Origin: Aristolochia californica
Lineage: Eukaryota; Streptophyta; Magnoliopsida; Piperales; Aristolochiaceae
Reading direction: 5' to 3'
Length of the DNA: 64,000 nucleotides
Assembly (NCBI GenBank): GCA_029961685.1
Contig: JARWKL010000014.1
Span: 25,765,137-25,829,136 of the forward strand
Shown here: piece after piece, positions 45,082 to 56,476 of the stretch
Position numbering within the stretch: the stretch's first letter is position 1
Layout: each line of letters opens with the position of its first letter
Made by a program: the position numbers and the translations under genes
The notes under the pieces: generated by a model
The model's database searches: none
What the model saw: the letters and a program-made list of their open reading frames with translations, nothing else
Told to the model about the DNA's origin: nothing

Positions 45082-46400
45082 TAGAAGTTCGAAAGAAAGA
45101 TGATTTTCGCATATAACTTATGGAACAACCAAATGAGACTCACAAAACCTAGCACATTCGCATATGAAGGTATTCGGTTGGATTTAAGCCACTTTGTTCC
45201 TTAATGTTATGACTCAAGTTTTTGATATTCTTAATACTTATCAATTAGGTTTTATAAGGATAAACCTTGAGGAGGGAGGAGGAGAAGGGGTGAATAAATC
45301 TATCAAATTTTTATAGCTAATTTAACTTTCAACTCAAATTAGTACAAAAGGAGAAGCCAAACAAATCAATATGAAGTCAAATCATGTAACAACAAGCAAA
45401 AAACTATTTTTTATAGTGCTTTATATATCTATCTTGGATTGTTGTTCTACTTCTAAGATGTTTGCACCTTAGAATTAATGCATTGTGTTAAGTAGCCTAA
45501 AGATATTTACAACAACATACCACACAGGACTAAATTACAACACCTGCTCACACATGATCTTATGGTCGACAGTAACTAGGTACATGTACCTAGATGCACA
45601 TAAGGATTTTCAACTACCAATCAACTTACCTAAGCTTATTAAGTAGTTATAGATTGCATGAATTGTTTGATTTATAGTAATAGCACGAAAGATTCTTAGT
45701 ATGTAGATATTACCATAATTAAAGAATTAAACAATACACCCAACCCTAGGTGATTATACTACAATAATTACAGTTCAATTCTATAATAAAAATTATTTCA
45801 AGTAAATTTACATGAGATTGAAAATTATTTCAGACACTAGAAAGTGTCTCGTCGTGTTTTTTCAAAAGTTGGCCAAATCAAATGCAAAAAATCTTGGAAA
45901 ATACTGAAAATAATTGATTTGAGTTGTTAAACACATCGGTAAATCACTTATAGATTTTGGCAACGTACGGTGGTTAAATCAAATCTCTCAATCTTCACTT
46001 GCAACATTTCTAGAAGTAGCCATTTGGGTAGATATGGTTGGGTTGGATGGTCTTCATGGAGCGTTCCTTCTCTTTTCTTCAATTTGCTTGGTTGGTTGGT
46101 CAATCGTTACTAATGTCTTCGTTGGTGAACTTTCTTTCCTCAATTTTCTTCTCAGGCCTTCATTGGGCAACCTTTCGGATGTTTGAGTGGACGAACTACA
46201 ACATAAGCCTTTTTCTCCCCTATCGGTGGGGATGATAGTTGTCAGGTTGAGCGATCTCTAACTTCTTATGTTTTCTTCTAGCTTTCATTAGCTTGACCAT
46301 TTGAATTGTAAAGTTCTAGGGTTTCCTATCTTTAAAGGGGCCAGCCAAAGTAAGAAAAGTGAGAAAAGAAAAGGAGAGGAGTTGAGAAGAATTAATTTTA
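45082..46400. other. AT-rich intergenic DNA
   Basis: No gene is supported. The frame at 46038-46235 (hydrophobic, no family) is most likely chance. The text around 45530-45640 weakly resembles 43850-43930, so an old unidentified repeat may be present. Confidence 0.45.
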
Positions 46401-46835
46401 AATTAATTAAAAATAATTCCTGATGAAATAATTTTGATGAGAATTATTTTTTTAAAATAGTTAAAATAATTCTTGATGAAACAATTTCACTGAGAATTAA
46501 TTTTAAAATTAATTAAAAATAATACATGGTAAAAAAAATTTCAAGAATTTATTTTAGAAATAAATAATTTAAAATAATTTTTTTTAGCTGATTGTGCCAA
46601 AAATTAATCAAAAATGATTTTTTATGAAATAATTTCATCGAGAATTAATTTCATAAATAATTAAGAATTATTATTGACAAAATTATTTTATCGATTTTTA
46701 AAACTAATTCTAATTTCATTGAGAAATGCTTTATTACTATCAGATAATTTTTTTTGTAGATAATAACTTAGGCTATGAGAAAATACACTTTTTTGGTAAA
46801 AATTCTCGTCACGAAAAGTCAATTTTCTTGTAGTG
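46400..46835. mobile_element. Terminal part of a CACTA-type transposon
   Basis: TTTTCTTGTAGTG at 46823-46835 is the reverse complement of the classic CACTACAAGAAAA end. Inside it, the minus strand reads TTGACTTTTCGTGACGAG, followed by degenerate subterminal repeats of the type GATGAAATAATTTCATCGAG (46420-46690). The opposite end was not found within 3 kb to the left, so this may be a solo end or a much decayed element. Confidence 0.65.
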
Positions 46836-48400
46836 AAATCCAGTGAACAACTGTGGGAGACTCTAGTGGACAACGAAAAATAAAGGCAAAAATCACAGGA
46901 GAGAGAAATTAATGCAAAAGATATAATCAATTTTTTGAGGGTTCAAAAAATGCATAAATTTTTTTATCACTAAGAATGAAATTTCATTGCAATAAATTTT
47001 CCTTAAAATATTTAATGATGAAAATAAAATTTGTCCCTAAAAATCGTAAAGACGATGAGCGTAATAGTGAAAATAAATTGTAGTTAAAAAATATCATTAA
47101 ATTACGAAATAATTTTTTGTTGCTAATCAAGTACAAGGTTTAACAGCAAAATTTACTCAGTACCTAAAAAACCATAATCAAAAGTCTTTCTTATGATGGT
47201 TTAGCTAATATTATTCATCTTGAATATATCAGATCGATTAATTGAATTAGGGTTCAATTAAAGTTAATCAATCCCTGGGGTAAAAAACCTAGAATTTTTA
47301 ACCCTACATTCTTGTGAGAACTCTAATGTGACAAACAATAGTGAAGAGCAATGGATCTCTTTGCTTGTGCATGCAAACTGAAAAGGGAGGCAAAGCCTCA
47401 CCCCACCTATATCTATGGGGACGATGACACAGAAGTGAAAAATCAAACCTCAAGACAGAAACACGATGAGGAAGACAGTGAGTTGAAAGGTTTCGGGTGG
47501 ATACTCTGTCTTCTCCGACAACTCGAATATTAAATATAAGCCAAACATGGCAAGTTGTGTTCTTGTAGAAAAGCTAATAATTCCAGAGTCTAATTTTCTG
47601 ATTGATCCTACTGCTACCCTGGTTGTTCGAGTTGATCCGGGTAAAAGGAAAAACACTCTCGCATGTTGAATCGATCTCGTTGTCATTCAAGCATCAGTCC
47701 GATGGTGATTTGACAAGCAAAGTTTAAAAAATTGCAGAAGGGAGAACCAAAGAACTTCTTTTACAAAGTCTGATGCAGCCATGATTCTTCCTGGTTTCTT
47801 TTCTTTCTTTTTGCCTGTTCAGTTCATCACCGATCGTTGATTGGCCTTACGATCTTTTGTAAACTACTGCAAATCCTTTTCTTATGGAAGCTCGTGGGGA
47901 ACACGCGCAATGCAAGCTTTTCCGATTGGAAGCAGCCAACTTGCAAATAAATCTATCCTCTGTATCTACGGAAAGATTGGTCTTTGGAGACCCGCATCAT
48001 CGGATATGTTGGAATAGTGGGTGCAAATTCTCCTGAAAGTAGGACCTTATGAACAGAAGAATATCTGACGAGACATTCAAGCCTTAGATCCATAAAAGGA
48101 GGCTTTACTTAATATTTCTGGGTTTTTTCTTCATTTGTTATGTTATTTGCTTGTATTATATTTATCACCAGTTTTGTTAACACTCGCTTTCCCCTTTACT
48201 AATTCTCGGGTCGTTAGCTTAAATTTGTTTGGGTTTCTAATCAGTGTTCTCTTCCTTTCTGCTTGTAGGTGTGAAGTTGAGTCCAAAACTTTTCCCAAAA
48301 TGACTAGCCATCTTAGAAACCTCTTTCACAACTAATAAACTCAACATATTTGTTCTCACTAATCCATGTGGGAGTATTCATTAACAGTAGGATCTTAGCA
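46836..48400. other. Intergenic DNA, two short unsupported frames
   Basis: A 60-codon plus frame at 47351-47533 (MDLFACACKLKREAKPHP) and minus frames at 47264-47446 and 47450-47686 overlap each other. None shows a known family. If real, the plus frame would be an orphan small protein; I do not call it. Confidence 0.4.
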
Positions 48401-48599
48401 TCTCATTTGTTCATGTGAGACATTATGAGGGATTAAATGAAAAATGAAAAAGTAAAGAAACTTAGTAATATTTAAATTTTTTTATAAATAATCTTTCTCT
48501 CAAGTTTCCATTTCTTCTCTTTTCTCCGCAAATTCCATCATTTTGTAAGAGAAAATTTATTAACTAAGAGACAACTTATTTTCTTTTCTCAACGATTCT

Positions 48600-48690
48600 T
48601 TGTCGCCGAACAAAAGAAAATATCTTTCTCTCTCATTTTCTTTTCTTTTCTTTTCTTTTATTTTATGTGGGTTCCAATCAGGCCCTTAGG
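48600..48690. mobile_element. Solitary Tourist-like MITE end
   Basis: On the minus strand from 48690 the sequence reads CCCTAAGGGCCTGATTGGAA, followed by a run of AAAAG repeats. This resembles the ends of the MITE at 44882-45081. A matching left arm was not found. A similar lone end occurs at about 3860 (GGGTATGTTTGGAACCC) inside element A. Confidence 0.5.
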
Positions 48691-49440
48691 GTTAAAGAAA
48701 TGAACAAACCCTCATTGCACCTCACCTGAAAGGCAAATATTTAGGAAATTGCTTGAACCCATTAAGGTTGTCAGATGATTCCTTAATGAATATTAAGGTA
48801 AAATTATTAAAAACATCTTCTTCTGTTGCCAAGTAGAAGTGGATGATCGGAGAGGATACCAGAAGATGTTCCCACAGAGCATTAAAGCTTAGAAAACAAT
48901 CAACTTGACAATAAAACGAATTACAGTACAAATCAAATTCTTCAGAATCCATCTGATCATGCTCTCCATCTCGGAAGAGTTCTATAGTGTCTACCTTTCT
49001 CTGGTCTTACATTGTGAAAAAAACAACCCGAAAAGCATCTTATGCGCCTTTAATATTTTAAAGAAAGTGCCCAGAATCTTGAACTTTAACTCAAACCACC
49101 AATATCCAGGTGTCTTCTTCGCCGCCGGCGATCTTTTTTCCGACGCGGAAGACCTTCCATGCGTCAGCCTTTGGGCTACACCATGCAAGGATTTGATTTG
49201 ATGAGGATTAAGATAGGGGATTAGACAAGATTCTTTTTACTGAAAGGACAAGTAGTGGAGGGGGTCAGTGTCTGGTTACTGTTTTTTAAATTTGAAGAAA
49301 AGAAAAGAAAAACAAAAAAGCCAGCCATGAAGAACCCTAAAGCTTAAAAGTGGATCGGTCGCATAAACAAAGTGAAAAGAAGAAAGCATGAGAGGAGTCT
49401 GAACAGTCAACATGGGCACCTCTTTGGCTTCTTCATATAT
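48691..49440. other. Upstream region of the MADS-box gene
   Basis: Short frames on both strands (48722-48952 minus, 48905-49201 plus, 48991-49188 minus) overlap and have no family resemblance. The region likely carries distal regulatory DNA of the MADS-box gene, but no specific site can be named. Confidence 0.4.
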
Positions 49441-49631
49441 TTCAATTTATAAAGGAGAAAGAAGAAGATCGATCAGCATAAGCTATTGTTCTTGTGGGGG
49501 CCTCGCCTCTTCTCTCCCCTCAAGAGGGGATGAGAAAACGGTCCCTCCCCTTCGCCCGTTGGTGAAGTATAAAGATTTATGGAGGACCCATCGTCTTCCT
49601 CATCTCTCTTCAGAATAGCTGCTTGCTTTTG

Positions 49632-49639
49632 TATAAAAG
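49632..49639 (+). promoter_or_regulatory. Candidate TATA box of the AGL12-like gene
   Basis: TATAAAAG lies 146 bases before the ATG at 49778. A second candidate, TATAAAG, is at about 49448. The sequence alone does not decide between them. Confidence 0.4.
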
Positions 49640-49777
49640 AGGCAGGAGCAGGCGGGCCTTTCACCTGTAAATCAAAAGGCTCGGTGCGAAGAACATTTTC
49701 GAGCAACAACCTCGAAGCTAGTCCAAACTAGTGGGAGGTTGTCTGCGAATCAGCGGAAGTAAATTAAAATCCGTGGC

Positions 49778-51927
49778 ATGGCACGGGGTAAGGTGCAGAT
49801 GAAGCGGATCGAGAATCCTGCTCATCGTCAGGTCACTTTCTGTAAGAGGAGATCTGGCCTCCTGAAGAAGGCCAGGGAGCTGTCAGTCCTCTGTGATGCT
49901 GAGATTGGAATCATCATCTTCTCCACTCATGGCAAGCTCTACGAGCTCGCCACCAAAGGGTATTTCTCTCTCCTCTCATCTACGTGTCCTGATAGAAGCT
50001 GATGAATGCCCTCTATCTCTTTTTCTCGACTGAAGTTGCTATTATTTGTTGTCGCCAGGACCATGCAAGGAATTATCGAGAGGTACAGGTTGTTTCAGGG
50101 AACTGAAGTTGAAGGAGATCATGAAGGAGAGAAAACTCAGGTATGTTATCAGTAGAACTGCTGCGATACGGGCTTGCTCAGCTGTCGAAGCCTTGAACAG
50201 TGTCTAAGGAAAACCTTCAATGTTTGCGAGATTTAGTCACCATTAGAGGAAAGCTAACTGTATTTTTAAAAGTGTCGGTATAGTTTAATGAAATATGAAA
50301 CGTTTATGCTCTCAAAACGGAGAAACAGTAGAAAATGCTGATTCCAAAAGTGAATTTTGAAGACACCCTTTCATGATCTTCCATCCTAAGCTTGAAGATC
50401 CTCCCCAGACTTGCTTGAATTACCAAATTTCTCTTGGTTGCACACTCTAGGGCTATTATAGTTGTCAACCCCTTTTGAGACACTTCCAAAGGACTTGACC
50501 CATTGCTTTAGAAATTCAAATTGACATAATATGAGTCTCAGATTGTAGGTATCCAAAATTAAACAGGAAAATTAAGTGGAGGATCAATATCTACATATAA
50601 TGCCATTCAGAAGTTTGTAACTGACCATGTATAAACTGGTGGGACAGGCACCTGAGGAGGAGATATCTATGCTGAAACAAGAGATTCAACTTCTTCAAAA
50701 GGGTTTAGGGTACGTACTGCATCATGTTTGCTAATTACTTCAATGCTTACTTGGGGCTAGTTTATACTTATTAAGCAAAGTTTGTAATGATATTGTTTCT
50801 TATACACAACTCCTGTGCACGTTTGCATGAGCCAGCATGTGTACCCTGTTAACGGATACCTCGGAATTGGATATACATAGTTGTATGCATACTTGTGCTA
50901 GTTGAAATACCTGGTCATAATAGAATACCTTAGAATTCTACTATGCATGTCTGTGTCAGTTGATATAGGCCGTTATCGATACTCATTCGCCATTGTTGGA
51001 TGCCATAAAATCCGTTCCATATTACCGATCATATGGCAAGTGTTAATGTTTCAAGTGAATCAAGTTGGGATTATAGTAGTTAGTATAGGAGTTACGGTGA
51101 TCAAGTTGTTTCTTTTAAGTTTGACATACAAAGCATTTTAGATACATGTTTGGAGGGGAAGTTGGAAACATGAGCTTAGATGAATTGAATGCATTGGAAA
51201 AGCATCTGGAGATTTGGATATATCAGATTCGATCTGCAAAGGTAGATATTACTTTACTTTGAAGTTACTTTTTTGTGGTATGTGAAGTTTAATCTATAAC
51301 ACAAGGTTGCATGATGGGATGTTCAACAGATGCAGATCATGTTTCAGGAGATTCAAATGCTTAAGAATAAGGTGATCTCATATTCGCATACAATTTTCCC
51401 TTCTTAGTCGTTAACCAAATCTTTGTAAGATGGCAGACAGAATTAAACGCCTTTGATTTTGAGATTGAATATTTTAAAGGGAAAAATAACTCCCTTCCTG
51501 ATTTCTTAACCCGTGAATTTCTACTTATTCATCTCAATCGAGGAAGAAACGGGAGTATTTTGCTTGTAAAAGCCATTTATGTCAATCGATAAATTTGAAG
51601 GAGAAACTCAAAGCTGCTAATGGACTATTGCTTAACCTATGAGATCATGAAATAGAAAATGCTAAATTTTCTTTTATTGTTTTGTCAAATTTTGAAGGAG
51701 AAAATACTGAAAGCTACTAATGGACTGCTCCAGGAAAAGGTAAGCAATAGTTTTCACACACATTTCTAAAATGAAAAAGTATTAATACATTTGTTGCTGA
51801 TTAGTGTATATTGTGCCCTTGTTTTTGGTTGCAGATAGAGGAGCAAAACATGAATTTTGATGTGCCTTCCATGATAACAGGGATACCTTACCCACTAATC
51901 CTACAAAATGACATACAGTTTTATTAG
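49778..51927 (+). CDS. AGL12: AGL12/XAL1-type MIKC MADS-box transcription factor
   Basis: There are seven exons: 49778-49959, 50059-50140, 50648-50709, 51142-51241, 51330-51371, 51698-51739 and 51835-51927. All introns are GT-AG with consistent phases, giving 200 residues. Residues 1-60 are the MADS DNA-binding and dimerisation domain ([37 protein letters not shown]). The I region follows ([13 protein letters not shown]), then the K coiled-coil domain ([56 protein letters not shown]). The short C-terminus is [28 protein letters not shown], the MFGGG-like K segment and the IPYPL tail identify the AGL12 clade. In Arabidopsis this gene acts in root meristem cell proliferation and flowering. The frame is intact. 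A decayed duplicate of exon 6 lies in intron 5. Confidence 0.93.
51601..51642 (+). pseudogene. Decayed duplicate of MADS-box exon 6
   Basis: The sequence AAATTTGAAG followed by codons for [10 protein letters not shown] mirrors the start of the true exon 6 at 51698 (AAATTTTGAAG, then [11 protein letters not shown]). The acceptor-like AG is preserved, but the 3' end reads CTTAACCTATGAG, with no GT donor. One codon is missing relative to exon 6. It is most likely a non-functional relic. Confidence 0.75.
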
Positions 51928-52190
51928 TATTTTTTTTTTTTTTGTGGATTAGATTGATTATTATTAGTTGCCATAAAGATAGTAGTAAAACATTAGTTAG
52001 CATTACAAGTGTGCTAATTAAGCTTTGGTGAGGATAGTTATTTTTACTTCTATGGTGCATTAAGGTGTGTACAGTTTGTGCCTAAACCCCATATTTGAAC
52101 TTTTGGGATTGGATGTGTTCTTGGAACCTTACAATCAATAAGGGGAGTTGTTGTTATTTCATCTCTTTGCCTACTTACACACATACACAC

Positions 52191-52193
<3 letters not shown>

Positions 52194-52224
<31 letters not shown>
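52194..52224 (+). repeat. (CT)n microsatellite
   Basis: This is an uninterrupted CT run of 31 bases in the 3' flank of the MADS-box gene. A short minus-strand frame rich in Arg-Glu (52050-52238) is its translation and not a gene. Confidence 0.95.
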
Positions 52225-52228
<4 letters not shown>

Positions 52229-52544
52229 TTATAACCAAAAATTTAAGTTAATCCTATTATCATGATCATCTCAGGCAATGAGATAGGGTTCACAAGAAAT
52301 AAAGGTTTAACCAAGTCAAATCCCCCGATATGAAGTGTTAGGGTTTTTATTTCAAGTGTTTGCCCAGGTCATGAGTTAAACTCTCATGAGATGTGGAACC
52401 ATTAATTCTACCAACCTAAAAATACATCCTACTAGCATGATAAAAATAGAACTTGTTTAGGCTCATACTTAATCAAATGCAATGCCAAACATGTTGTCAA
52501 TTCTCTCTATCTTTGCTCCTAGGTCGGATGTTGTGTACAACTTT
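52225..52544. other. 3' flank of the MADS-box gene
   Basis: AT-rich spacer with no recognisable feature. Confidence 0.5.
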
Positions 52545-54850
52545 CATTACAAGAAAATAAACTTTATACGGTGATTTTTTTTGAAAAATTAATTTCACCA
52601 ATAAATAACACACTCAATAGCCAAACACATATTTTTGGTGGAAATATATTGTCACCGATTAGTTACTAGTAGAAAAAATCGTATTTGATGATAAAATTCC
52701 AACTTTATCGAGGAATGTTGCCTATTAGTGGCAAAACAATCATAAAAAATAACAAATATTTGTTATTTTATTTTATTAACATTTTTTATGATGTTCGATT
52801 GTAAAATAACACATTTCACTGAGGAATGCTGCCTATTAGTAGCCAAAGAAAGAAGAAGAAAAAACCAATGAGGAATTAACTTACATAAATTATTATTTTT
52901 CAAAAATATATTTCATGATATTTGACGGAAAACTTAAAGTTTCATTGAGGAATGCTGCTTATTAGCAACAAGATTAAAATCATCGAGAAATAACTTACAT
53001 ATGTCATTTTATTTTGAAAAACATATTACATAATGTTTGATAGAAAAGTTAAAATTTCACCGAGGAATGTTACTTATTAGTGCCAAAAAAAGCCGACCAA
53101 TAACTTACATATATATTTTATTTCATAAGCTTATTTTATGACATTCGACAACAAAATTCAAATTAGTTGAGAAATGATGTCTATTAGTGGAAAAATTAAA
53201 ATCAAGGAGAAATAACTTAGATATGTTATTTTATTTCGTAAAAATATTATATGATTTTTGATAGAAATTATAATTTCACTGAGGAATGCTACCTATTAAT
53301 GGCAAAAAAATCGTTTTAAAATAATTAATATTCATTATTTTATTTCATTAACTTATTTCATAATATTTGGTGACAAAATTTAATATTTTCCAAAAAATGC
53401 TACATAATTCAACTTTCTCTTGAGGAATGCGTATTAGTGGTAAATGTAAACTTTCAATGATATAACTTATATATGTTATTTTATTGCATAAATACACTTC
53501 TTTATATTTTGCAAAAAAAAATTCAATTTTGATTGAGGAATGCTGCCTATTGGCTAAAAAATTACTAAGAAATAATTAATATTTTTTATTTTATTTTTTA
53601 AATATATCTCTTACTATTACACAACAAAATACAAAATTTTCAAAGGAAGGCTACTTATTAGAGGCAAAAAATTACCAAAAATAATTCAAATTTGTCTACA
53701 TATATTTTTTAATGTTAGGCAGTAAAATTCGTATTTTGTCGAGGAATGATGCCTAATAGTGGCAAAAATATCATCAAGAAATAACTAAAATTTGCATTTT
53801 ATTTTATAAACATATTTATTAATATTATATTATTTAAGGGTGGTTGATAAAAAAATGTGAAAACAATTAATTATGTATATTCTAGTGCACATGAAAATTA
53901 TATATTAATCAGGTTAACATAAAAATAACTAATAATAGTAGGTTATTGATTAGTTGAATTTGTATTCAATACTTGCTAAAGTGATTGATCTGGTTATTAT
54001 AATTAAATGCATAGAGCTTAGTGATCAATTATTTTTGTCATCTTCTTTTTTTGTTAATATTAAATTATTGTTTTTAGGTTTGTTTAGGAACATGAATTGA
54101 GTTAGAGTTGCTAACTCTCATCCTCCAACCTATGAAGACATCAAGATAAAGAAATTTGAATTTAGTTGACCATTAATTGAGCTACAAAAGTTTGTATAGA
54201 GCTTTCTAGATTTGATGTCTCTATTCTCCAACGTTTAGACAATAGATCTTTTAGGATGTTACAAGAAATTTGATTTTTTCTCAGCAAAATTCGTGATAGA
54301 CAAAAAGTTTCACTTTTCAATGAGAAAAGTATTGTCGGCGAAATTTTTCACCGAGATATTTTTCAAAGAATAACCTATAGAAAAAGTAGTAATTCGTTAA
54401 AGCGAATTTCACCAATAATAATTAACCATTTTTTTCTGAAATTATTTCAGTCTTAAAACTTTTCTCAAAAAATAATTTCACCAAGAATTGTTTTTATGGT
54501 GAAATAACTTCATCAAGAATTATTTTTTTTATTTTAAAAGTATATTTTGACCTTTTCAAAATTAAAAAATAATTCTCGGTGAAATAATTTCATCAAGAAT
54601 AGTTTTATCATGAAATTAAAATAAAATAAATTCGTCATTAATAGATGTTACAATGAAATGATTTTATCGAGAACAGTTTGTATGGTGGTATAATTTTGCC
54701 AATAATTATGTTGATTTTGTTAAAAATTAAAAATTGTGCTAAAAACTTATTTCATCGAGATTAGTTTTTATGGTGAAATTATTTTGTCGAGAATTGTTTT
54801 TATGAAAAAAAAATTTCGTTGAGAATATTTTTATAATTTCCTATTTACCA
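52545..54850. mobile_element. CACTA-like non-autonomous element with repeat arrays
   Basis: The left end CATTACAAGAAAATAAAC at 52545 is one base from the CACTA consensus and is followed by GGTGATTTTT-type subterminal DNA. A degenerate tandem array occupies 52676-53830. A second repeat class (GGTGAAATAATTTCATCAAG, ATTGTTTTTATGG) fills 54430-54850 and is also seen at 46420-46690. No clear right end was found, and no transposase is readable. Confidence 0.5.
52676..53830 (+). repeat. Degenerate tandem repeat array, period about 105-140 bp, about 10 copies
   Basis: Each unit carries a version of GAGGAATGCTGCCTATTAGT followed by GGCAAAAA, a stretch like AAATAACTTACATATG, TTATTTTATTTCAT and then a GATATTTGA-like word. 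Core words fall near 52713, 52824, 52946, 53062, 53170, 53280, 53434, 53534, 53642 and 53739. Units differ by many substitutions and small gaps. Confidence 0.75.
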
Positions 54851-56323
54851 GTTAAAATATCTCGCGGATATTAAATATAAAAATTGGACAAAAATGAAAA
54901 ATAATATTTTTATATGATTGAATAGATACTCAATATGTACAAAACATGTATAGAAGTATATAAAAACATATTTAAAAAATAATATTAAGTCCATTAATTT
55001 AAATATAAATATGTATGTCAAAAAAAAAAAAAAAAAAAAATACTATGATGAAGCTAGAACTGGCTGGGGTTCTATGAAGATGATCCAAAATCACCAAAAT
55101 GAGTCACTCAGTTTGACTATCTCGCTTGTTTGAGCAAGTTCTTAATTTATCTTCTCCAAGTCAATTGCCCACATCGTATTGGCGAAGGGGTACATCAAGA
55201 TCGATCCTCTTCTCATAACTAAATCATACACCCATCACCTAATCGTATATAACACTTTGTTGGGCTTTACACTTGCAGCTCTAGCCTCCTAGACTAAATT
55301 GTCCATCGGTTCCTGTTGAAACTGTATATAGTATTTAATAATTTGTTTAAATTTGATTATAAAATTAAAATAAAACATAAAAATATGTGACACTAACATA
55401 GACAACTCTAGGTCCTCATATGCCCATTCATTGGGTGTTTTTGAAGAGAGTCAGCTTTGTTGACCTCACCCTACACATGTGACATTAAATTAAGTTTGCT
55501 CACTAAACCTTATAAGGAAAGCCAAATGTTATCAATTATATTATACATGCCATCTCATAGCATGCTTACATAAATGACTTTGACCCACATTTATGCTAGT
55601 TTTTTTGTTTCCAAGCATTTTCGAAGTTGATCTTTGATCTCCTCTACATTTAGGAAAGACAAATGAATATGATTCACATACATTCATGTAAAATTGTAAG
55701 TACTAAAAATAAAAAAATAAAATAAAATACCTGATAATTATCTTTATTGAAGACTTTTCGACATATCCAATCCCAATCATATAGGGTACACTCGAGAAAT
55801 AGATGTTGAACTACCTCCTCCAAATTCCCAAATCATTGGAACCACTTATATTGTTCTTAGTGGAATCGCTGAACATGTGGCTCTGAGTAGATTTACATAT
55901 GTATCTAACGGACTCGTTATTACAACAATTGACCGCATTTGTTCTCTATAAAGTCGATAGAACAACATATGATCTCACAATAAATTAAATAGGGCACAAG
56001 TAATCAATAAGACAAAATAAATAAAGTGGGATTATCTGGATCATGTCAAACATATTAAAAAATCTTCGTCTTTGTAAGACTTGAATTCATCACCTTTTTT
56101 ACGTGTGCCTCCTAAAAAGTGCATTAATGAGTGAACTCACTACTATATAAATCCTAAGAAGCCCCACTCCAACCTCTTCCTCCCCCCCCCAAATTGCCCT
56201 CTTCCTGCTCTACCCTGTTCCCAATGGCCTTCTTAATGCCTAGGCCCCAATTAGGGTCATGCCCTCGATTCTACATGGGTTGTGGTGCAGATGGTTGAGG
56301 CATGGAAGGCCATGATGATGACG
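54851..56323. other. AT-rich intergenic or decayed transposon DNA
   Basis: There is a 21-base A run at about 55020-55040. The minus strand of 55060-55900 has broken coding-like stretches that could be the tail of a CACTA second gene, but I cannot confirm this. A C run lies near 56182-56190. No gene is called. Confidence 0.4.
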
Positions 56324-56476
56324 TATCTATTATAAATTATACAATATCAATAATTTATACTAGTAAGATGAAGAAAACTATTCTAATCAACAAAATAAAG
56401 TATCTATTATAAATTATACAATATCAATAATTTATACTAGTAAGATGAAGAAAACTATTCTAATCAACAAAATAAA
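56324..56476 (+). repeat. Perfect 77 bp tandem duplication
   Basis: The unit starts TATCTATTATAAATTATACA and ends CAACAAAATAAA. It occurs at 56324-56400 and again from 56401 with no mismatch through about 76 bases, so it is recent or an assembly artefact. Confidence 0.9.

Noticed and set aside
47351..47533. Possible small protein gene (MDLFACACKLKREAKPHP)
   Set aside because: There is an overlapping frame on the other strand, no recognised family and no promoter support; not distinguishable from chance.
52050..52238. Arg/Glu-repeat protein on the minus strand
   Set aside because: It is the translation of the (CT)n microsatellite.
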